Source: Enterobacter cloacae complex sp. ECNIH7 (GTDB lineage: Bacteria; Pseudomonadota; Gammaproteobacteria; Enterobacterales; Enterobacteriaceae). Taken from it: a stretch of 64,000 nt of DNA. The stretch spans positions 1,550,001 through 1,614,000 of the forward strand of contig NZ_CP017990.1 of NCBI RefSeq assembly GCF_002208095.1, in the 5' to 3' direction. Every line of letters begins with the position of its first letter. Position 1 is the stretch's first letter. Under the pieces are notes generated by a model that saw only the letters and a list, made by a program, of their open reading frames with translations, made no database searches and was not told the DNA's origin. The position numbers and the translations under genes are program-made. This document shows positions 18,529 to 28,080 of the stretch, piece after piece.

Positions 18529-18618
18529 GCCCTCACCCTCTCCCACAGGGAGAGGGAATTGCCCGGTTTTCTCCCTCTCCCTCTCCCTATCCCTGTGGGA
18601 GAGGGCCGGGGTGAGGGC
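18529..18618. repeat. Long imperfect inverted repeat of the CCCTCACCCTCTCCC family
   Basis: Arms at 18529-18551 and 18590-18618 pair over more than 20 bases with a 6-base bulge. The loop itself is Py/Pu-rich (CTCCCTCTCC). Related CCCTCTCCC/GGGAGAGGG elements occur at 27632, 28010, 32838 and 62560. It separates the convergent hutH and ybhB and may end both transcripts. Confidence 0.75.
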
Positions 18619-18632
18619 ATCAGCCCGCACTA

Positions 18633-19109
18633 TTATGAATACATCGCCGTAATCGACGCGCTGCCCAGCGAATGGAAATGCACGTTAAACCCTACCATTG
18701 CGCCGCTCGCCCCTTCATCGACCTCAATCTTCTCCACATCCAGCGCGTGCACCGTGAAGATATAGCGGTGGGTTTCCCCTTTTGGCGGCGCCGCGCCGCC
18801 GTAGCCCGCTTTACCAAAATCGGTGCGCGTCTGAATGGCACCTTCAGGCAGGGCAACCAGGTCTGAACCTGAACCCTGCTGCAGGACGCGCGTGTCGGCA
18901 GGCAGGTTCGCCACAATCCAGTGCCACCAGCCGGAGCCGGTAGGTGCATCCGGGTCGTAGCAGGTCACGACAAAGCTTTTGGTTCCGGCTGGAACGTCGT
19001 CCCACGCCAGGTGCGGGGAGATATTGTCTCCCTGATAGCCCATGCCGTTGAATACGTGGCGTTCCGGTAGTTTTTCACCGTCGCGCAGATCTTTACTGAT
19101 GATTTTCAT
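18633..19109 (-). CDS. ybhB: PEBP-family protein YbhB
   Basis: A 158-residue cytoplasmic protein of the phosphatidylethanolamine-binding/Raf kinase inhibitor family, equal in length to E. coli YbhB. The ligand-pocket motifs are DPDAPTGSGWWHWIVANLP (about residue 50) and GYGGAAPPKGETHRYIF (about 110). The start at 19109 matches the family (MKIISKDL); a longer frame reaches 19142. Its physiological role is not known. Confidence 0.92.
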   Translation of the reverse strand: MKIISKDLRDGEKLPERHVFNGMGYQGDNISPHLAWDDVPAGTKSFVVTCYDPDAPTGSGWWHWIVANLPADTRVLQQGSGSDLVALPEGAIQTRTDFGKAGYGGAAPPKGETHRYIFTVHALDVEKIEVDEGASGAMVGFNVHFHSLGSASITAMYS

Positions 19110-19157
19110 ACAGTTTACCCTCGTTGATCGCTCGTTCAGCAAGTGTAATGCATAGGG

Positions 19158-20447
19158 TTACATCGTGAAATGCGCGGGAATGTTAACGGCTGTTACAACC
19201 GCGTCGGTTAATTTACGCAGCTGCACCGGCGTAATGCTGTACGGCGGCATCAGGTAGATAAGCTTGCCGAAAGGCCGCACCCAGACGCCCTGCTCAACGA
19301 AGAAGCGCTGCAGCGCCGCCATATTCACCGGATGGGTGGTTTCAATCACGCCGATGGCGCCCAGCACGCGCACGTCTGCCACGAAATTTGCGCCAGAGGC
19401 GGCGCTCAGCTCCTCTTTCAGCTGCGCCTCAATCGCCGCCACCTGCGTCTGCCACTCGCCGCTCTCCAGAATGGCGAGGCTTTCGCTTGCGACGGCGCAG
19501 GCCAGCGGGTTGCCCATAAACGTCGGGCCGTGCATAAAGCAGCCCGCCTCGCCGTCGCTGATGGTGTCGGCCACCTGGCGGGTCGTGAGCGTAGCGGAGA
19601 GCGTCATGGTGCCGCCGGTCAGCGCCTTGCCCAGACACAGTATATCCGGCGCAATGCCCGCATGTTCGCAGGCAAACAGCCTGCCGGTGCGGCCAAAGCC
19701 GGTGGCGATCTCATCGGCAATCAGCAGAATGCCCTCGCGGTCGCACATCTTGCGAATACGCCTCAGCCATTCCGGATGGTACATCCGCATTCCGCCTGCG
19801 CCCTGCACAATCGGCTCCAGGATCACGGCGGCGATTTCATGGCGATGCGCCGCCATCAGCCGCGCGAAGCCGACCATGTCCATCTCGTTCCACTCGCCGT
19901 CGAAACGGCTCTGCGGGGCAGGGGCAAACAGGTTTTCCGGCAGATAGCCCTTCCACAGGCTGTGCATGGAGTTGTCCGGATCGCACACCGACATCGCCCC
20001 GAAGGTATCCCCATGATAGCCGTTGCGGAAGGTGAGGAAGCGCTGGCGCGTTTCACCCTTCGCGTGCCAGTACTGCAGCGCCATTTTCATCGCCACTTCC
20101 ACCGCCACGGAGCCGGAATCGGCCAGGAACACGCACTCCAGCGATTCAGGCGTCATCGCCACCAGGCGACGGCATAAATCCACCGCGGGCTGATGGGTGA
20201 TTCCGCCAAACATCACGTGCGACATCTGGTCAATCTGCGCCTTCATCGCCGCATTCAGACGCGGGTGGTTGTACCCGTGAATGGCCGCCCACCACGAAGA
20301 CATCCCGTCAACGAGCTGTTCGCCGCTGGCGAGGTGCAGCTCGCAGCCGTGGGCCGAGGCCACCGGATAAACGGGAAGAGGGCGGGTAGTGGAAGTGTAA
20401 GGGTGCCAGATATGCTGCTTGTCGAAGGCGAGATCGTCCTGGGTCAT
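19158..20447 (-). CDS. bioA: Adenosylmethionine-8-amino-7-oxononanoate aminotransferase
   Basis: A 429-residue class III PLP aminotransferase that forms 7,8-diaminopelargonate with S-adenosylmethionine as amino donor. Motifs: [14 protein letters not shown], the cofactor-contacting [12 protein letters not shown], and the PLP lysine in [12 protein letters not shown] (about residue 274). The start MTQDDLAF at 20447 gives the E. coli length. It is divergent from bioBFCD; the BirA operator lies between. Confidence 0.96.
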   Translation of the reverse strand: MTQDDLAFDKQHIWHPYTSTTRPLPVYPVASAHGCELHLASGEQLVDGMSSWWAAIHGYNHPRLNAAMKAQIDQMSHVMFGGITHQPAVDLCRRLVAMTPESLECVFLADSGSVAVEVAMKMALQYWHAKGETRQRFLTFRNGYHGDTFGAMSVCDPDNSMHSLWKGYLPENLFAPAPQSRFDGEWNEMDMVGFARLMAAHRHEIAAVILEPIVQGAGGMRMYHPEWLRRIRKMCDREGILLIADEIATGFGRTGRLFACEHAGIAPDILCLGKALTGGTMTLSATLTTRQVADTISDGEAGCFMHGPTFMGNPLACAVASESLAILESGEWQTQVAAIEAQLKEELSAASGANFVADVRVLGAIGVIETTHPVNMAALQRFFVEQGVWVRPFGKLIYLMPPYSITPVQLRKLTDAVVTAVNIPAHFTM

Positions 20448-20454
20448 AATCGAC

Positions 20455-20488
20455 TTGTAAACCATTTTGAAAAGTTTTAGGTTTACGA
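20455..20488. promoter_or_regulatory. BirA operator between bioA and bioB
   Basis: TTGTAAACC (20455-20463) and GGTTTACGA (20480-20488) are the two arms of the biotin operator with a 16-base centre, matching the BirA consensus. Biotinoyl-AMP-bound BirA would repress both divergent transcripts. Confidence 0.92.
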
Positions 20489-20533
20489 GTATAAACCGAA
20501 CCGAAAATTAACAAAACCCTTTGGAGAAGCCCG

Positions 20534-21574
20534 ATGGCTCACCACGCACGCTGGACGATGTCGCAAGTCACTGAATTATTCAACAAACCTTTCCTTGAGC
20601 TGATGTTCGAAGCCCAACAGGTGCATCGTCAGCACTTCGATCCGCGCCATGTTCAGGTCAGCACGCTGCTGTCGATCAAAACCGGTGCCTGTCCTGAAGA
20701 CTGCAAATATTGCCCGCAGAGCGCGCGCTACAAAACCGGTCTCGAATCCGAACGGCTGATGGAAGTGGAGCAGGTGCTCGACTCCGCTCGCAAGGCGAAA
20801 AACGCCGGCTCGACCCGCTTCTGCATGGGCGCGGCGTGGAAGAACCCGCACGACCGCGACATGCCGTATCTGGAGCAGATGGTGAAGGGCGTGAAGGAGA
20901 TGGGCCTCGAAGCCTGTATGACGCTCGGCACATTAAACGAGGAGCAGGCGCAGCGCCTCTCCGCCGCAGGGCTGGACTACTACAACCACAACCTCGACAC
21001 CTCGCCGGAGTTTTACGGCAACATCATCACCACGAGGACCTATCAGGAGCGTCTGGACACGCTGGATAAAGTGCGTGACGCGGGGATCAAGGTCTGCTCG
21101 GGCGGTATTGTGGGCTTAGGCGAAACGGTGAAAGACCGCGCGGGCCTGCTGCTTCAACTGGCAAACCTGCCGACCCCGCCGGAAAGCGTGCCGATCAACA
21201 TGCTGGTGAAGGTTAAGGGAACGCCGCTGGCGGACAACGACGACGTGGATGCGTTTGATTTTATTCGCACCATCGCGGTGGCGCGCATCATGATGCCGAC
21301 CTCTTTCGTGCGCCTCTCTGCCGGTCGCGAGCAGATGAACGAGCAGACCCAGGCGATGTGCTTTATGGCCGGAGCCAACTCCATCTTCTACGGCTGCAAG
21401 CTGCTGACCACGCCGAACCCGGAAGAGGACAAAGACGTTCAGCTGTTCCGCAAACTGGGGCTTAACCCGCATCAGACCGAGGTGCTGACGGGCGATAACG
21501 AGCAACAGCAGCAGCTGGAGCAGCAGATTTTCAACGCCGACACCGACCAGTTCTACAACGCGGCAGCCGTATGA
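20534..21574 (+). CDS. bioB: Biotin synthase
   Basis: A 346-residue radical SAM enzyme that inserts sulphur into dethiobiotin. The 4Fe-4S cysteines are Cys53, Cys57 and Cys60 in [14 protein letters not shown]; the 2Fe-2S cluster residues lie in [15 protein letters not shown] and KVCSGGIVG, with Arg in [12 protein letters not shown]. It leads the bioBFCD operon and overlaps bioF by 4 bases. Confidence 0.97.
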   Translation: MAHHARWTMSQVTELFNKPFLELMFEAQQVHRQHFDPRHVQVSTLLSIKTGACPEDCKYCPQSARYKTGLESERLMEVEQVLDSARKAKNAGSTRFCMGAAWKNPHDRDMPYLEQMVKGVKEMGLEACMTLGTLNEEQAQRLSAAGLDYYNHNLDTSPEFYGNIITTRTYQERLDTLDKVRDAGIKVCSGGIVGLGETVKDRAGLLLQLANLPTPPESVPINMLVKVKGTPLADNDDVDAFDFIRTIAVARIMMPTSFVRLSAGREQMNEQTQAMCFMAGANSIFYGCKLLTTPNPEEDKDVQLFRKLGLNPHQTEVLTGDNEQQQQLEQQIFNADTDQFYNAAAV

Positions 21575-22728
21575 CCTGGCAGGCACGCATTAATACCGCG
21601 CTGGACGAACGCCGGGCGGCAGAGGCGTTTCGCGTTCGCAGGGTGGTGGAAAACGGCGCGGGCCGTTTTCTTACCCGCGAGGGGCGGCAGTTTTGTAATT
21701 TCTCCAGCAACGACTATCTCGGGCTGAGCCAGCATCCTGCCATCATCCGCGCCTGGCAGCAGGGTGCGGAGCGGTTTGGCGTGGGCAGCGGCGGCTCGGG
21801 ACACGTCAGCGGCTACACCACGGCGCATCAGGCGCTGGAAGAGGCGCTTGCCGACTGGCTCGGCTACCCGCGCGCGCTGCTGTTCATCTCCGGCTTTGCC
21901 GCCAACCAGGCGGTCATTACCGCCCTGATGGGAAAAGAGGACCGTATTGTCGCTGACCGCCTGAGCCACGCCTCGCTGCTGGAGGCGGCAAATTTAAGCC
22001 CGGCGCAGCTGCGCCGCTTTGCCCATAACGATGCGGGGCAGCTCGCCGCGCTGCTGGATAAACCCTGCGACGGACAGCAGCTGGCGGTCACCGAAGGGGT
22101 GTTCAGCATGGACGGCGACAGCGCGCCGCTTGCCGCGCTGCACGAAGCCGCAAAGCGGCAAAACGCCTGGCTGCTGGTTGACGATGCCCACGGCATTGGC
22201 GTAATGGGTGGCGAAGGTCGCGGCAGCGCGCATCAGCAAAACGTAAAGCCGGAGCTGCTGATTGTCACCTTCGGCAAAGGCTTTGGCGCCAGCGGCGCCG
22301 CCGTGCTGTGCAGCGAGTCCGTCGCCGACTATCTGCTGCAGTTTGCCCGGCACCTGATCTACAGCACCAGCATGCCTCCGGCGCAGGCCGTGGCGCTGTC
22401 TGCGTCGCTGGCGGTGATCCGCAGCGCGGAAGGGGATGAACGTCGTCAGCGGCTGGCAGAGCATATCTCCCGCTTCCGCAAGGGGCTAGCGGCGCTGCCC
22501 TTCCACAGCCCCGATTCGCAGAGCGCCATCCAGCCGGTGATTGTCGGCGAAAACGGCCGCGCGCTGGCGCTGGCACAGGCGCTGCGCGAGCGCGGCATGT
22601 GGGTTACAGCCATTCGGCCGCCAACGGTCCCGCCGGGTACCGCGCGGCTGCGTTTAACCCTGACGGCGGCGCATGACGCTCGGGATATCCAGACGCTGCT
22701 GGAGGCGCTCCATGACGCCGGTGAATAA
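21571..22728 (+). CDS. bioF: 8-amino-7-oxononanoate synthase
   Basis: A 385-residue PLP enzyme of the alpha-oxoamine synthase family that joins pimeloyl-ACP and alanine. Visible motifs are [33 protein letters not shown] and the PLP lysine in [12 protein letters not shown] (about residue 236). It starts inside bioB (ATGA) and its end overlaps the bioC start by 17 bases, so translation is coupled. Confidence 0.96.
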   Translation: MTWQARINTALDERRAAEAFRVRRVVENGAGRFLTREGRQFCNFSSNDYLGLSQHPAIIRAWQQGAERFGVGSGGSGHVSGYTTAHQALEEALADWLGYPRALLFISGFAANQAVITALMGKEDRIVADRLSHASLLEAANLSPAQLRRFAHNDAGQLAALLDKPCDGQQLAVTEGVFSMDGDSAPLAALHEAAKRQNAWLLVDDAHGIGVMGGEGRGSAHQQNVKPELLIVTFGKGFGASGAAVLCSESVADYLLQFARHLIYSTSMPPAQAVALSASLAVIRSAEGDERRQRLAEHISRFRKGLAALPFHSPDSQSAIQPVIVGENGRALALAQALRERGMWVTAIRPPTVPPGTARLRLTLTAAHDARDIQTLLEALHDAGE

Positions 22729-23467
22729 GCAGGCCGTCGCGGCGGCATTTGGCCGGGCCGCGCAGAGCTATTCGCAGCACGATGAGCTGCAGCGTCAGAG
22801 CGCGCAGGGGCTTCTGGCCGCGCTTGGCGAGAACCGTTTTCCGCAGGTGCTGGACGCCGGCTGTGGTCCCGGCGGCAACAGCCGCTACTGGCGCGGGGCG
22901 GGAAGCCTGGTCACGGCTATCGACCTCTCAGAGCAGATGCTCGACGAGGCGCGTCAGCGACAGGCAGCGGATCGCTATCTGCTGGCGGATATCGAGGCGA
23001 TCCCGCTGGCGGATGCGCAGTTCGATCTGGTCTGGAGTCATCTGGCGGTCCAGTGGTGCAGCAGCCTGCCGCAGGCCTTGCGCGAGCTTTATCGCGTCGC
23101 GCGACCGGGCGGGAAGGTGGCCTTTACCACCCTGCTGGAAAGCTCTCTGCCGGAGCTAAATCAGGCGTGGAAAGCGGTGGATGAGCAGCCGCACGCTAAC
23201 CGTTTTTTATCGCATGAGCAGGTGACGCAGGCGCTGGCAGGCTGGCGCTACCGCAGCGTGGTGCAGACCATCACGCTTAATTTTAGCGATGCGTTCAGTG
23301 CCATGCGTTCGCTGAAGGGCATCGGCGCCACGCACCTGCATACCGGACGCGAGAAAAAACCGTTGACCCGGGGACAGCTGCAGCGTCTGGAGCTGGCCTG
23401 GCCGCAGCAGCGGGGACATTTCCCGCTCTCTTATCAACTTTTTCATGGGATTATCGAACGTGAGTGA
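22712..23467 (+). CDS. bioC: Malonyl-ACP O-methyltransferase
   Basis: A 251-residue SAM methyltransferase that masks malonyl-ACP as its methyl ester to start pimelate synthesis through the fatty acid pathway. The SAM-binding motif is [15 protein letters not shown] (about residue 46), followed by AIDLSEQML and [13 protein letters not shown]. The start [17 protein letters not shown] at 22712 matches E. coli and overlaps bioF; its end overlaps the GTG start of bioD. Confidence 0.95.
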   Translation: MTPVNKQAVAAAFGRAAQSYSQHDELQRQSAQGLLAALGENRFPQVLDAGCGPGGNSRYWRGAGSLVTAIDLSEQMLDEARQRQAADRYLLADIEAIPLADAQFDLVWSHLAVQWCSSLPQALRELYRVARPGGKVAFTTLLESSLPELNQAWKAVDEQPHANRFLSHEQVTQALAGWRYRSVVQTITLNFSDAFSAMRSLKGIGATHLHTGREKKPLTRGQLQRLELAWPQQRGHFPLSYQLFHGIIERE

Positions 23468-24161
23468 ACGTTATTTTGTCACCGGAACGGATACGGAAGT
23501 GGGAAAAACGGTGGCCAGCTCGGCGCTGCTGCAGGCGGCGCGAAAGCTTGGGAAAAACACCGCCGGATATAAGCCGGTTGCTTCCGGCAGCGAGATGACG
23601 GCGGAAGGGTTACGCAATACCGACGCGCTGGCGCTCCAGCGTAACAGCACGCGTGAGCTTGCCTATTCAGCGGTGAATCCGTACACCTTTGCCGAGCCGA
23701 CCTCGCCGCACATCATCAGCGCTGACGAAGGTCGTCCGATTGATTTCACCGTGCTGTCAGCCGGGTTACGGACGCTGGAAAGCCAGGCCGACTGGGTGCT
23801 GGTGGAAGGCGCAGGCGGCTGGTTTACGCCGCTTTCGGACACGCAGACGTTTGCTGACTGGGTGCAGGCCGAGCAGCTTCCCGTCATTCTGGTCGTCGGC
23901 GTCAGGCTGGGCTGCATCAATCACGCCATGTTGACCGCGCAGGCCGTCCAGCAGGCCGGGCTGCGTCTGGCGGGCTGGATAGCCAACGACGTGGTTGCGC
24001 CGGGGAAACGACACCAGGAATATCTGGCGACGCTCAGGCGCGTACTTCCCGCCCCGTGCCTCGGGGAAATTCCCTGGCTTGCTGACGGCGTGGAAAATGC
24101 CGACACCGGGCGTTATCTCGATCTCAGCGTCTTGCTTCCCGCGACATCCAGTGCGCGATAA
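23460..24161 (+). CDS. bioD: Dethiobiotin synthetase
   Basis: A 233-residue ATP-dependent carboxylase that closes the ureido ring of dethiobiotin. The P-loop is GTDTEVGKT (residues 9-17) and [11 protein letters not shown] is the second conserved motif. The start is taken as GTG at 23460 (VSERYFVTG), matching the family N-terminus; an in-frame ATG at 23445 adds five residues and lies inside bioC. The last 38 bases overlap the 3' end of the ABC ATPase gene on the other strand. Confidence 0.94.
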   Translation: MSERYFVTGTDTEVGKTVASSALLQAARKLGKNTAGYKPVASGSEMTAEGLRNTDALALQRNSTRELAYSAVNPYTFAEPTSPHIISADEGRPIDFTVLSAGLRTLESQADWVLVEGAGGWFTPLSDTQTFADWVQAEQLPVILVVGVRLGCINHAMLTAQAVQQAGLRLAGWIANDVVAPGKRHQEYLATLRRVLPAPCLGEIPWLADGVENADTGRYLDLSVLLPATSSAR

Positions 24162-24846
24162 GCTCGTCATCCAGCTCGTTAACGTGGCCCTGCGCCACGT
24201 TACGCCCGCGATAGAGCATGCAGAAGCGGTCCGCAACCCGGCGGATAAACGACAGCTGCTGCTCCGCTAATAGCACCGTCATACCAAACTCCCGGTTTAA
24301 GCGCACCAGCAGCTGCCCCAGCTTCTGGGCGAAGCTGTGTCCTGCGCCGTGCAGGGGCTCATCGAGGATCAGCAGGTGCGGACGGTTCACCAGCGCATTA
24401 GCCAGCGCCAGCTGGTACTGGTCGTCCGGAGAGAGCGTGTTGGCGCGGGCCTGACGCAATGCGTAGAGCGCCGGAAACAGGTCGTAAACGTCATTTTTCG
24501 CCTCCGGGTTGGGTTTCCCCATCGCCCGCATGGCGATATGCAGATTCTCCTCAATCGTTAACTGGGAGAAGATCCGCCTGTCCTGCGGGACATAGCCTAT
24601 CCCCGGTCCTGAGCGCTGTTCTGGCGGCAGGTTAAGCAAGTCGCGCGGCGGCGCGCCCGCCTCGTGCCAGATGATGCTGCCGCTTTCAACGGGCACTCTC
24701 CCGGCTATGCAATTCATGAGGGTGGTTTTCCCCATCCCCGGCAGGCCAACGACGCCTGTACACATCCCTTGCGGAAAATCCAAATTCACGTTCCATAGCG
24801 TATGTTGGCTTCCGTAAAACTGATTCACAGCACGCAGACTCAACAT
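24124..24846 (-). CDS. Orphan ABC-transporter ATPase, LivF/UrtE-like, degenerate signature
   Basis: A 240-residue ATP-binding subunit resembling LivF and UrtE of branched-chain amino acid and urea transporters. Walker A is GLPGMGKT (about residue 34), the Q-loop region is GIGYVPQDRRIFSQLT, Walker B is LLILDEPLHGAG and the switch region is LLAEQQ. The signature motif, normally LSGGQ, reads LSPDDQ, so ATP hydrolysis in a dimer may be impaired. No permease or binding protein gene is adjacent. The start at 24846 follows AAGGAG. The E. coli bioD-uvrB interval has no such gene. Confidence 0.75.
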   Translation of the reverse strand: MLSLRAVNQFYGSQHTLWNVNLDFPQGMCTGVVGLPGMGKTTLMNCIAGRVPVESGSIIWHEAGAPPRDLLNLPPEQRSGPGIGYVPQDRRIFSQLTIEENLHIAMRAMGKPNPEAKNDVYDLFPALYALRQARANTLSPDDQYQLALANALVNRPHLLILDEPLHGAGHSFAQKLGQLLVRLNREFGMTVLLAEQQLSFIRRVADRFCMLYRGRNVAQGHVNELDDELIAHWMSREARR

Positions 24847-25178
24847 CTTTTTCTCCTTAAAAATGTGTGTAGGTGAGGCTCGCGTTTGAATCTGCAAAAC
24901 CCCTGCCAGAAACCGAAAAGTGTTCAAAAAAACGGCTTTTTTAGGAATAAGTCACCAGAGAGGGGCTGAGAAAAAAGGGAATTGCACATCGACGGTGCTG
25001 GTGGTGGTGAGTTGTGGTGCAGAACCCGAAATGATGAAAATGTGAGCAAGATCCCATCGGTTGGTTATGAATGACGCAACTGTTAATCATCAAAAAATAG
25101 CTATAAAATTTTTTTACTGCCGTCTCGTGGGAAAAACCGGGAATTTGCCGAGCGCCAGTCTGCATGGGCTGGAAGCAG

Positions 25179-25201
25179 TTATCCACTATTCCTGTGGATA
25201 A
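25179..25201. promoter_or_regulatory. Pair of inverted DnaA boxes upstream of uvrB
   Basis: TTATCCACT at 25179-25187 and TGTGGATAA at 25193-25201 (the reverse complement of the perfect box TTATCCACA) face each other five bases apart. A DnaA site is known upstream of E. coli uvrB. Confidence 0.7.
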
Positions 25202-25503
25202 CCATGTGCATTAGAGTTAGAAAACACGCGATAAGCGAGAGAAGACGCGGCTTACGCCCAAATTGGCGCGAAACGCGGCTTTAGAAAATATCGTTTATTA
25301 TTTAATTGCTTAGATAAAAGCAATTCCCGTCATGAAAGTGTCACCCGTTGCCACAAAACTATCATTACCTGGCTTGACAAATGTTAAAAAAGAAAAAGTT
25401 CTGGGGATAACCTGACCTGACTGGTGTTTTATATTGTCACAGTCCAAATTTTGGCCGCTATCGCGCTAATCATTCAGGCGCTATGCTAAATATCCTGACA
25501 TGC

Positions 25504-25523
25504 TACTGGTTTTTCATCCAGTG
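25504..25523. promoter_or_regulatory. LexA box of uvrB
   Basis: TACTG-N10-CAGTG matches the SOS consensus (CTG-N10-CAG) and sits about 75 bases before the uvrB start. Confidence 0.85.
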
Positions 25524-25598
25524 TTTTTTACTGGCATTCCTGGCAACAACGAGTAAAATTACTCACCTGCCGCTTATAACGTCATCAGGTTGTCGCCC

Positions 25599-27614
25599 AT
25601 GAGTAAACCGTTCAAATTGAATTCTGCTTTCCGTCCATCTGGCGATCAGCCTGAGGCGATCCGTCGTCTGGAAGAGGGGCTGGAAGACGGGCTGGCGCAC
25701 CAGACGCTGCTGGGGGTAACCGGCTCGGGTAAAACGTTCACCATCGCCAACGTGATTGCGGATCTCCAGCGCCCAACGATGGTGCTGGCACCCAACAAAA
25801 CCCTGGCCGCGCAGCTTTACGGCGAGATGAAAGAGTTCTTCCCGGAAAACGCGGTGGAGTATTTCGTCTCCTACTACGATTACTACCAGCCTGAAGCCTA
25901 CGTACCGAGCTCTGACACCTTCATCGAGAAGGATGCCTCGGTGAACGAACACATCGAGCAGATGCGTCTGTCGGCCACGAAGGCGCTTCTGGAGCGTCGC
26001 GATGTGGTCGTCGTCGCGTCGGTTTCCGCGATCTACGGTCTGGGCGATCCGGATCTCTATCTCAAGATGATGCTGCACCTGACGCAGGGGATGATTATCG
26101 ACCAGCGCGCCATCGTTCGCCGTCTGGCGGAGCTGCAGTATGCCCGTAACGATCAGGCGTTCCAGCGCGGCACTTTCCGCGTACGCGGTGAGGTGATCGA
26201 CATCTTCCCGGCGGAATCGGACGATATGGCGCTGCGCGTCGAGCTGTTTGACGAAGAGGTTGAACGCCTGTCGCTCTTCGACCCGCTGACCGGGCACGTT
26301 GAGTCGGTGATCCAGCGCTTTACCATCTACCCGAAAACGCACTACGTGACGCCGCGCGAGCGTATCGTGCAGGCGATGGAAGAGATCAAAGTGGAGCTGG
26401 CCGAGCGCCGTAAGGTGCTGCTGGCGAACAATAAGCTGCTCGAAGAGCAGCGCCTGAGCCAGCGTACCCAGTTTGACCTTGAGATGATGAACGAGCTGGG
26501 CTATTGCTCCGGCATTGAAAACTACTCGCGCTTCCTCTCCGGGCGCGGGCCGGGCGAGCCGCCGCCGACGCTGTTTGACTACCTTCCGGCAGACGGTTTG
26601 CTGGTGATCGACGAATCCCACGTCACGATCCCGCAGATCGGCGGGATGTACCGCGGTGATCGGGCGCGTAAAGAGACGCTGGTAGAGTACGGGTTCCGCC
26701 TGCCGTCAGCGCTGGATAACCGTCCGATGAAGTTTGAAGAATTTGAGGCATTAGCGCCGCAAACCATTTACGTCTCGGCCACGCCGGGCAACTACGAGCT
26801 GGAGAAATCCGGTGAAGACGTTGTCGATCAGGTTGTGCGTCCGACCGGGTTGCTCGACCCGATTATTGAAGTTCGTCCAGTGGCTACGCAGGTGGACGAT
26901 CTGCTCTCAGAGATCCGCGCCCGTTCCGCCATCAACGAGCGCGTGCTGGTGACCACGCTCACCAAGCGTATGGCGGAAGACCTCACCGAGTATCTCGAAG
27001 AGCACGGCGAGAAGGTGCGCTATCTGCATTCGGATATCGACACCGTGGAGCGCATGGAGATTATCCGCGATCTGCGTCTGGGCGAGTTTGACGTGCTGGT
27101 GGGGATCAACCTGCTGCGAGAAGGTCTGGACATGCCTGAAGTCTCGCTGGTGGCGATTCTGGATGCGGACAAAGAGGGTTTCCTGCGTTCCGAGCGTTCG
27201 CTGATCCAGACCATCGGCCGCGCCGCGCGTAACGTCAACGGGAAAGCGATTCTGTACGGTGACAAAATCACCCCGTCGATGGCGAAAGCGATTGGCGAAA
27301 CGGAGCGCCGCCGCGAGAAACAGCAGCGCTACAACGAAGAGCACGGCATTACCCCGCAGGGGCTGAACAAGAAGGTGGTGGATATTCTGGCGCTGGGTCA
27401 GAACATTGCTAAAACCAAAGCGAAAGGTCGCGGCAAGGCGCGTTCAGTGGTGGAAGAGGATACCGTCGTGCTGACGCCGAAAGCGCTGCAGCAGAAAATC
27501 CACGAGCTGGAAGGGCAGATGATGCAGCACGCGCAGAATCTGGAGTTCGAAGAGGCGGCGCAAATCCGCGACCAGCTTCATCAGCTGCGGGATCTTTTCA
27601 TCGCGGCATCGTGA
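25599..27614 (+). CDS. uvrB: Excinuclease ABC subunit B
   Basis: A 671-residue DNA damage-verifying helicase of nucleotide excision repair. Walker A is GVTGSGKT (39-46), the beta-hairpin is [12 protein letters not shown] (about 92), the DEAD-like box is DESH, motif V/VI is [15 protein letters not shown] and QTIGRAARN, and the C-terminal UVR domain ([31 protein letters not shown]) binds UvrC. The ATG at 25599 is preferred over a TTG nine bases earlier because [11 protein letters not shown] matches the family. Confidence 0.97.
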   Translation: MSKPFKLNSAFRPSGDQPEAIRRLEEGLEDGLAHQTLLGVTGSGKTFTIANVIADLQRPTMVLAPNKTLAAQLYGEMKEFFPENAVEYFVSYYDYYQPEAYVPSSDTFIEKDASVNEHIEQMRLSATKALLERRDVVVVASVSAIYGLGDPDLYLKMMLHLTQGMIIDQRAIVRRLAELQYARNDQAFQRGTFRVRGEVIDIFPAESDDMALRVELFDEEVERLSLFDPLTGHVESVIQRFTIYPKTHYVTPRERIVQAMEEIKVELAERRKVLLANNKLLEEQRLSQRTQFDLEMMNELGYCSGIENYSRFLSGRGPGEPPPTLFDYLPADGLLVIDESHVTIPQIGGMYRGDRARKETLVEYGFRLPSALDNRPMKFEEFEALAPQTIYVSATPGNYELEKSGEDVVDQVVRPTGLLDPIIEVRPVATQVDDLLSEIRARSAINERVLVTTLTKRMAEDLTEYLEEHGEKVRYLHSDIDTVERMEIIRDLRLGEFDVLVGINLLREGLDMPEVSLVAILDADKEGFLRSERSLIQTIGRAARNVNGKAILYGDKITPSMAKAIGETERRREKQQRYNEEHGITPQGLNKKVVDILALGQNIAKTKAKGRGKARSVVEEDTVVLTPKALQQKIHELEGQMMQHAQNLEFEEAAQIRDQLHQLRDLFIAAS

Positions 27615-27631
27615 GTAAAGCGTTGTTTTCT

Positions 27632-27652
27632 CCCTCTCCCCGTGGGAGAGGG
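27632..27652. terminator. Palindrome after uvrB
   Basis: CCCTCTCCC and GGGAGAGGG form a 9-base stem with a 3-base loop, 18 bases after the uvrB stop. It belongs to the dispersed family described at 18529. There is no T run after it, so termination is likely but not certain. Confidence 0.55.
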
Positions 27653-27690
27653 ATCCCCAGTAATTTTTGAACAGAAGCAATAACGTTGTT

Positions 27691-28000
27691 TCAGAGCGAT
27701 TGAAGGCTATCAGCGATGCTCTGGTCCGGCTGTAAATCGCTGAGGTGTTTCCTGCAGGCCGGGGCGAGGCGCAGGGAGGCGCCGAGAGGGCGGGCTTTAC
27801 AGGGACGTTACCTCCGCCCGTACCCGATAAGCCGAAAGGAATAAGACGAGGGCACCGCGAAGCGGCGATTTACCGCCGGGAGCCCGGGTCGCCAGGGTGG
27901 TGGCGATTGAGCCACCCTGGCACGTTCACAGGCCATATCGTTACAGAGTAGCAAGGAACATAAAGTGAACGGAATGACCACCAGAGTCGTATGTTCCCCT
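27691..28000. repeat. Multi-hairpin intergenic element of unknown function
   Basis: About 300 GC-rich bases contain nested inverted repeats: AGCGAT (27696-27701) with ATCGCT (27736-27741); GGGCGG with CCGCCC (27788-27820 region); GGCG and CGCC around ATTTAC (27863-27876); a 10-base stem GCCAGGGTGG/CCACCCTGGC (27891-27921 region); and GGAACATA with TATGTTCC (27954-27997), which closes the right part. A short frame crosses it (27745-27951), but its codons follow the hairpins. It looks like a structured RNA or repeat element, not a gene for protein. Confidence 0.5.
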
Positions 28001-28080
28001 TCACCTCAGCCCTCTCCCTCAAGGTAGGGGGGCGTCCGTGCGGGCATTATTATGAGGGCATCAGGCCGCACAAAACGAAC

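Larger units (their letters stand above)
24847..25598. other. Long uvrB leader region without a convincing gene
   Basis: About 750 bases hold no gene I can support. They contain the paired DnaA boxes, a promoter-like TTGACA at 25374-25379, an isolated TGGGGATAA (25404-25412, a one-mismatch DnaA box) and the LexA box. This agrees with the multiple promoters known for E. coli uvrB. Confidence 0.6.

Noticed and set aside
18529..18618. CRISPR-like repeats in the CTCCC-rich tract
   Set aside because: The tract is one inverted repeat with a low-complexity loop; there are no regularly spaced direct repeats and no cas genes.
24941..25186. An 81-codon frame on the minus strand between the ABC ATPase and uvrB
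   Set aside because: No ribosome site, His/Cys/Ser-rich low-quality composition, and it crosses the DnaA box region; more likely regulatory DNA.
25563..26621. A 352-codon open frame antisense to uvrB
   Set aside because: Shadow frame of the conserved uvrB gene; composition reflects the complementary codons only.
27745..27951. A 68-codon frame in the uvrB-ybhK element
   Set aside because: It follows the hairpin arms, has no ribosome site, and is rich in Gly, Pro and Arg as expected from GC-rich palindromes.
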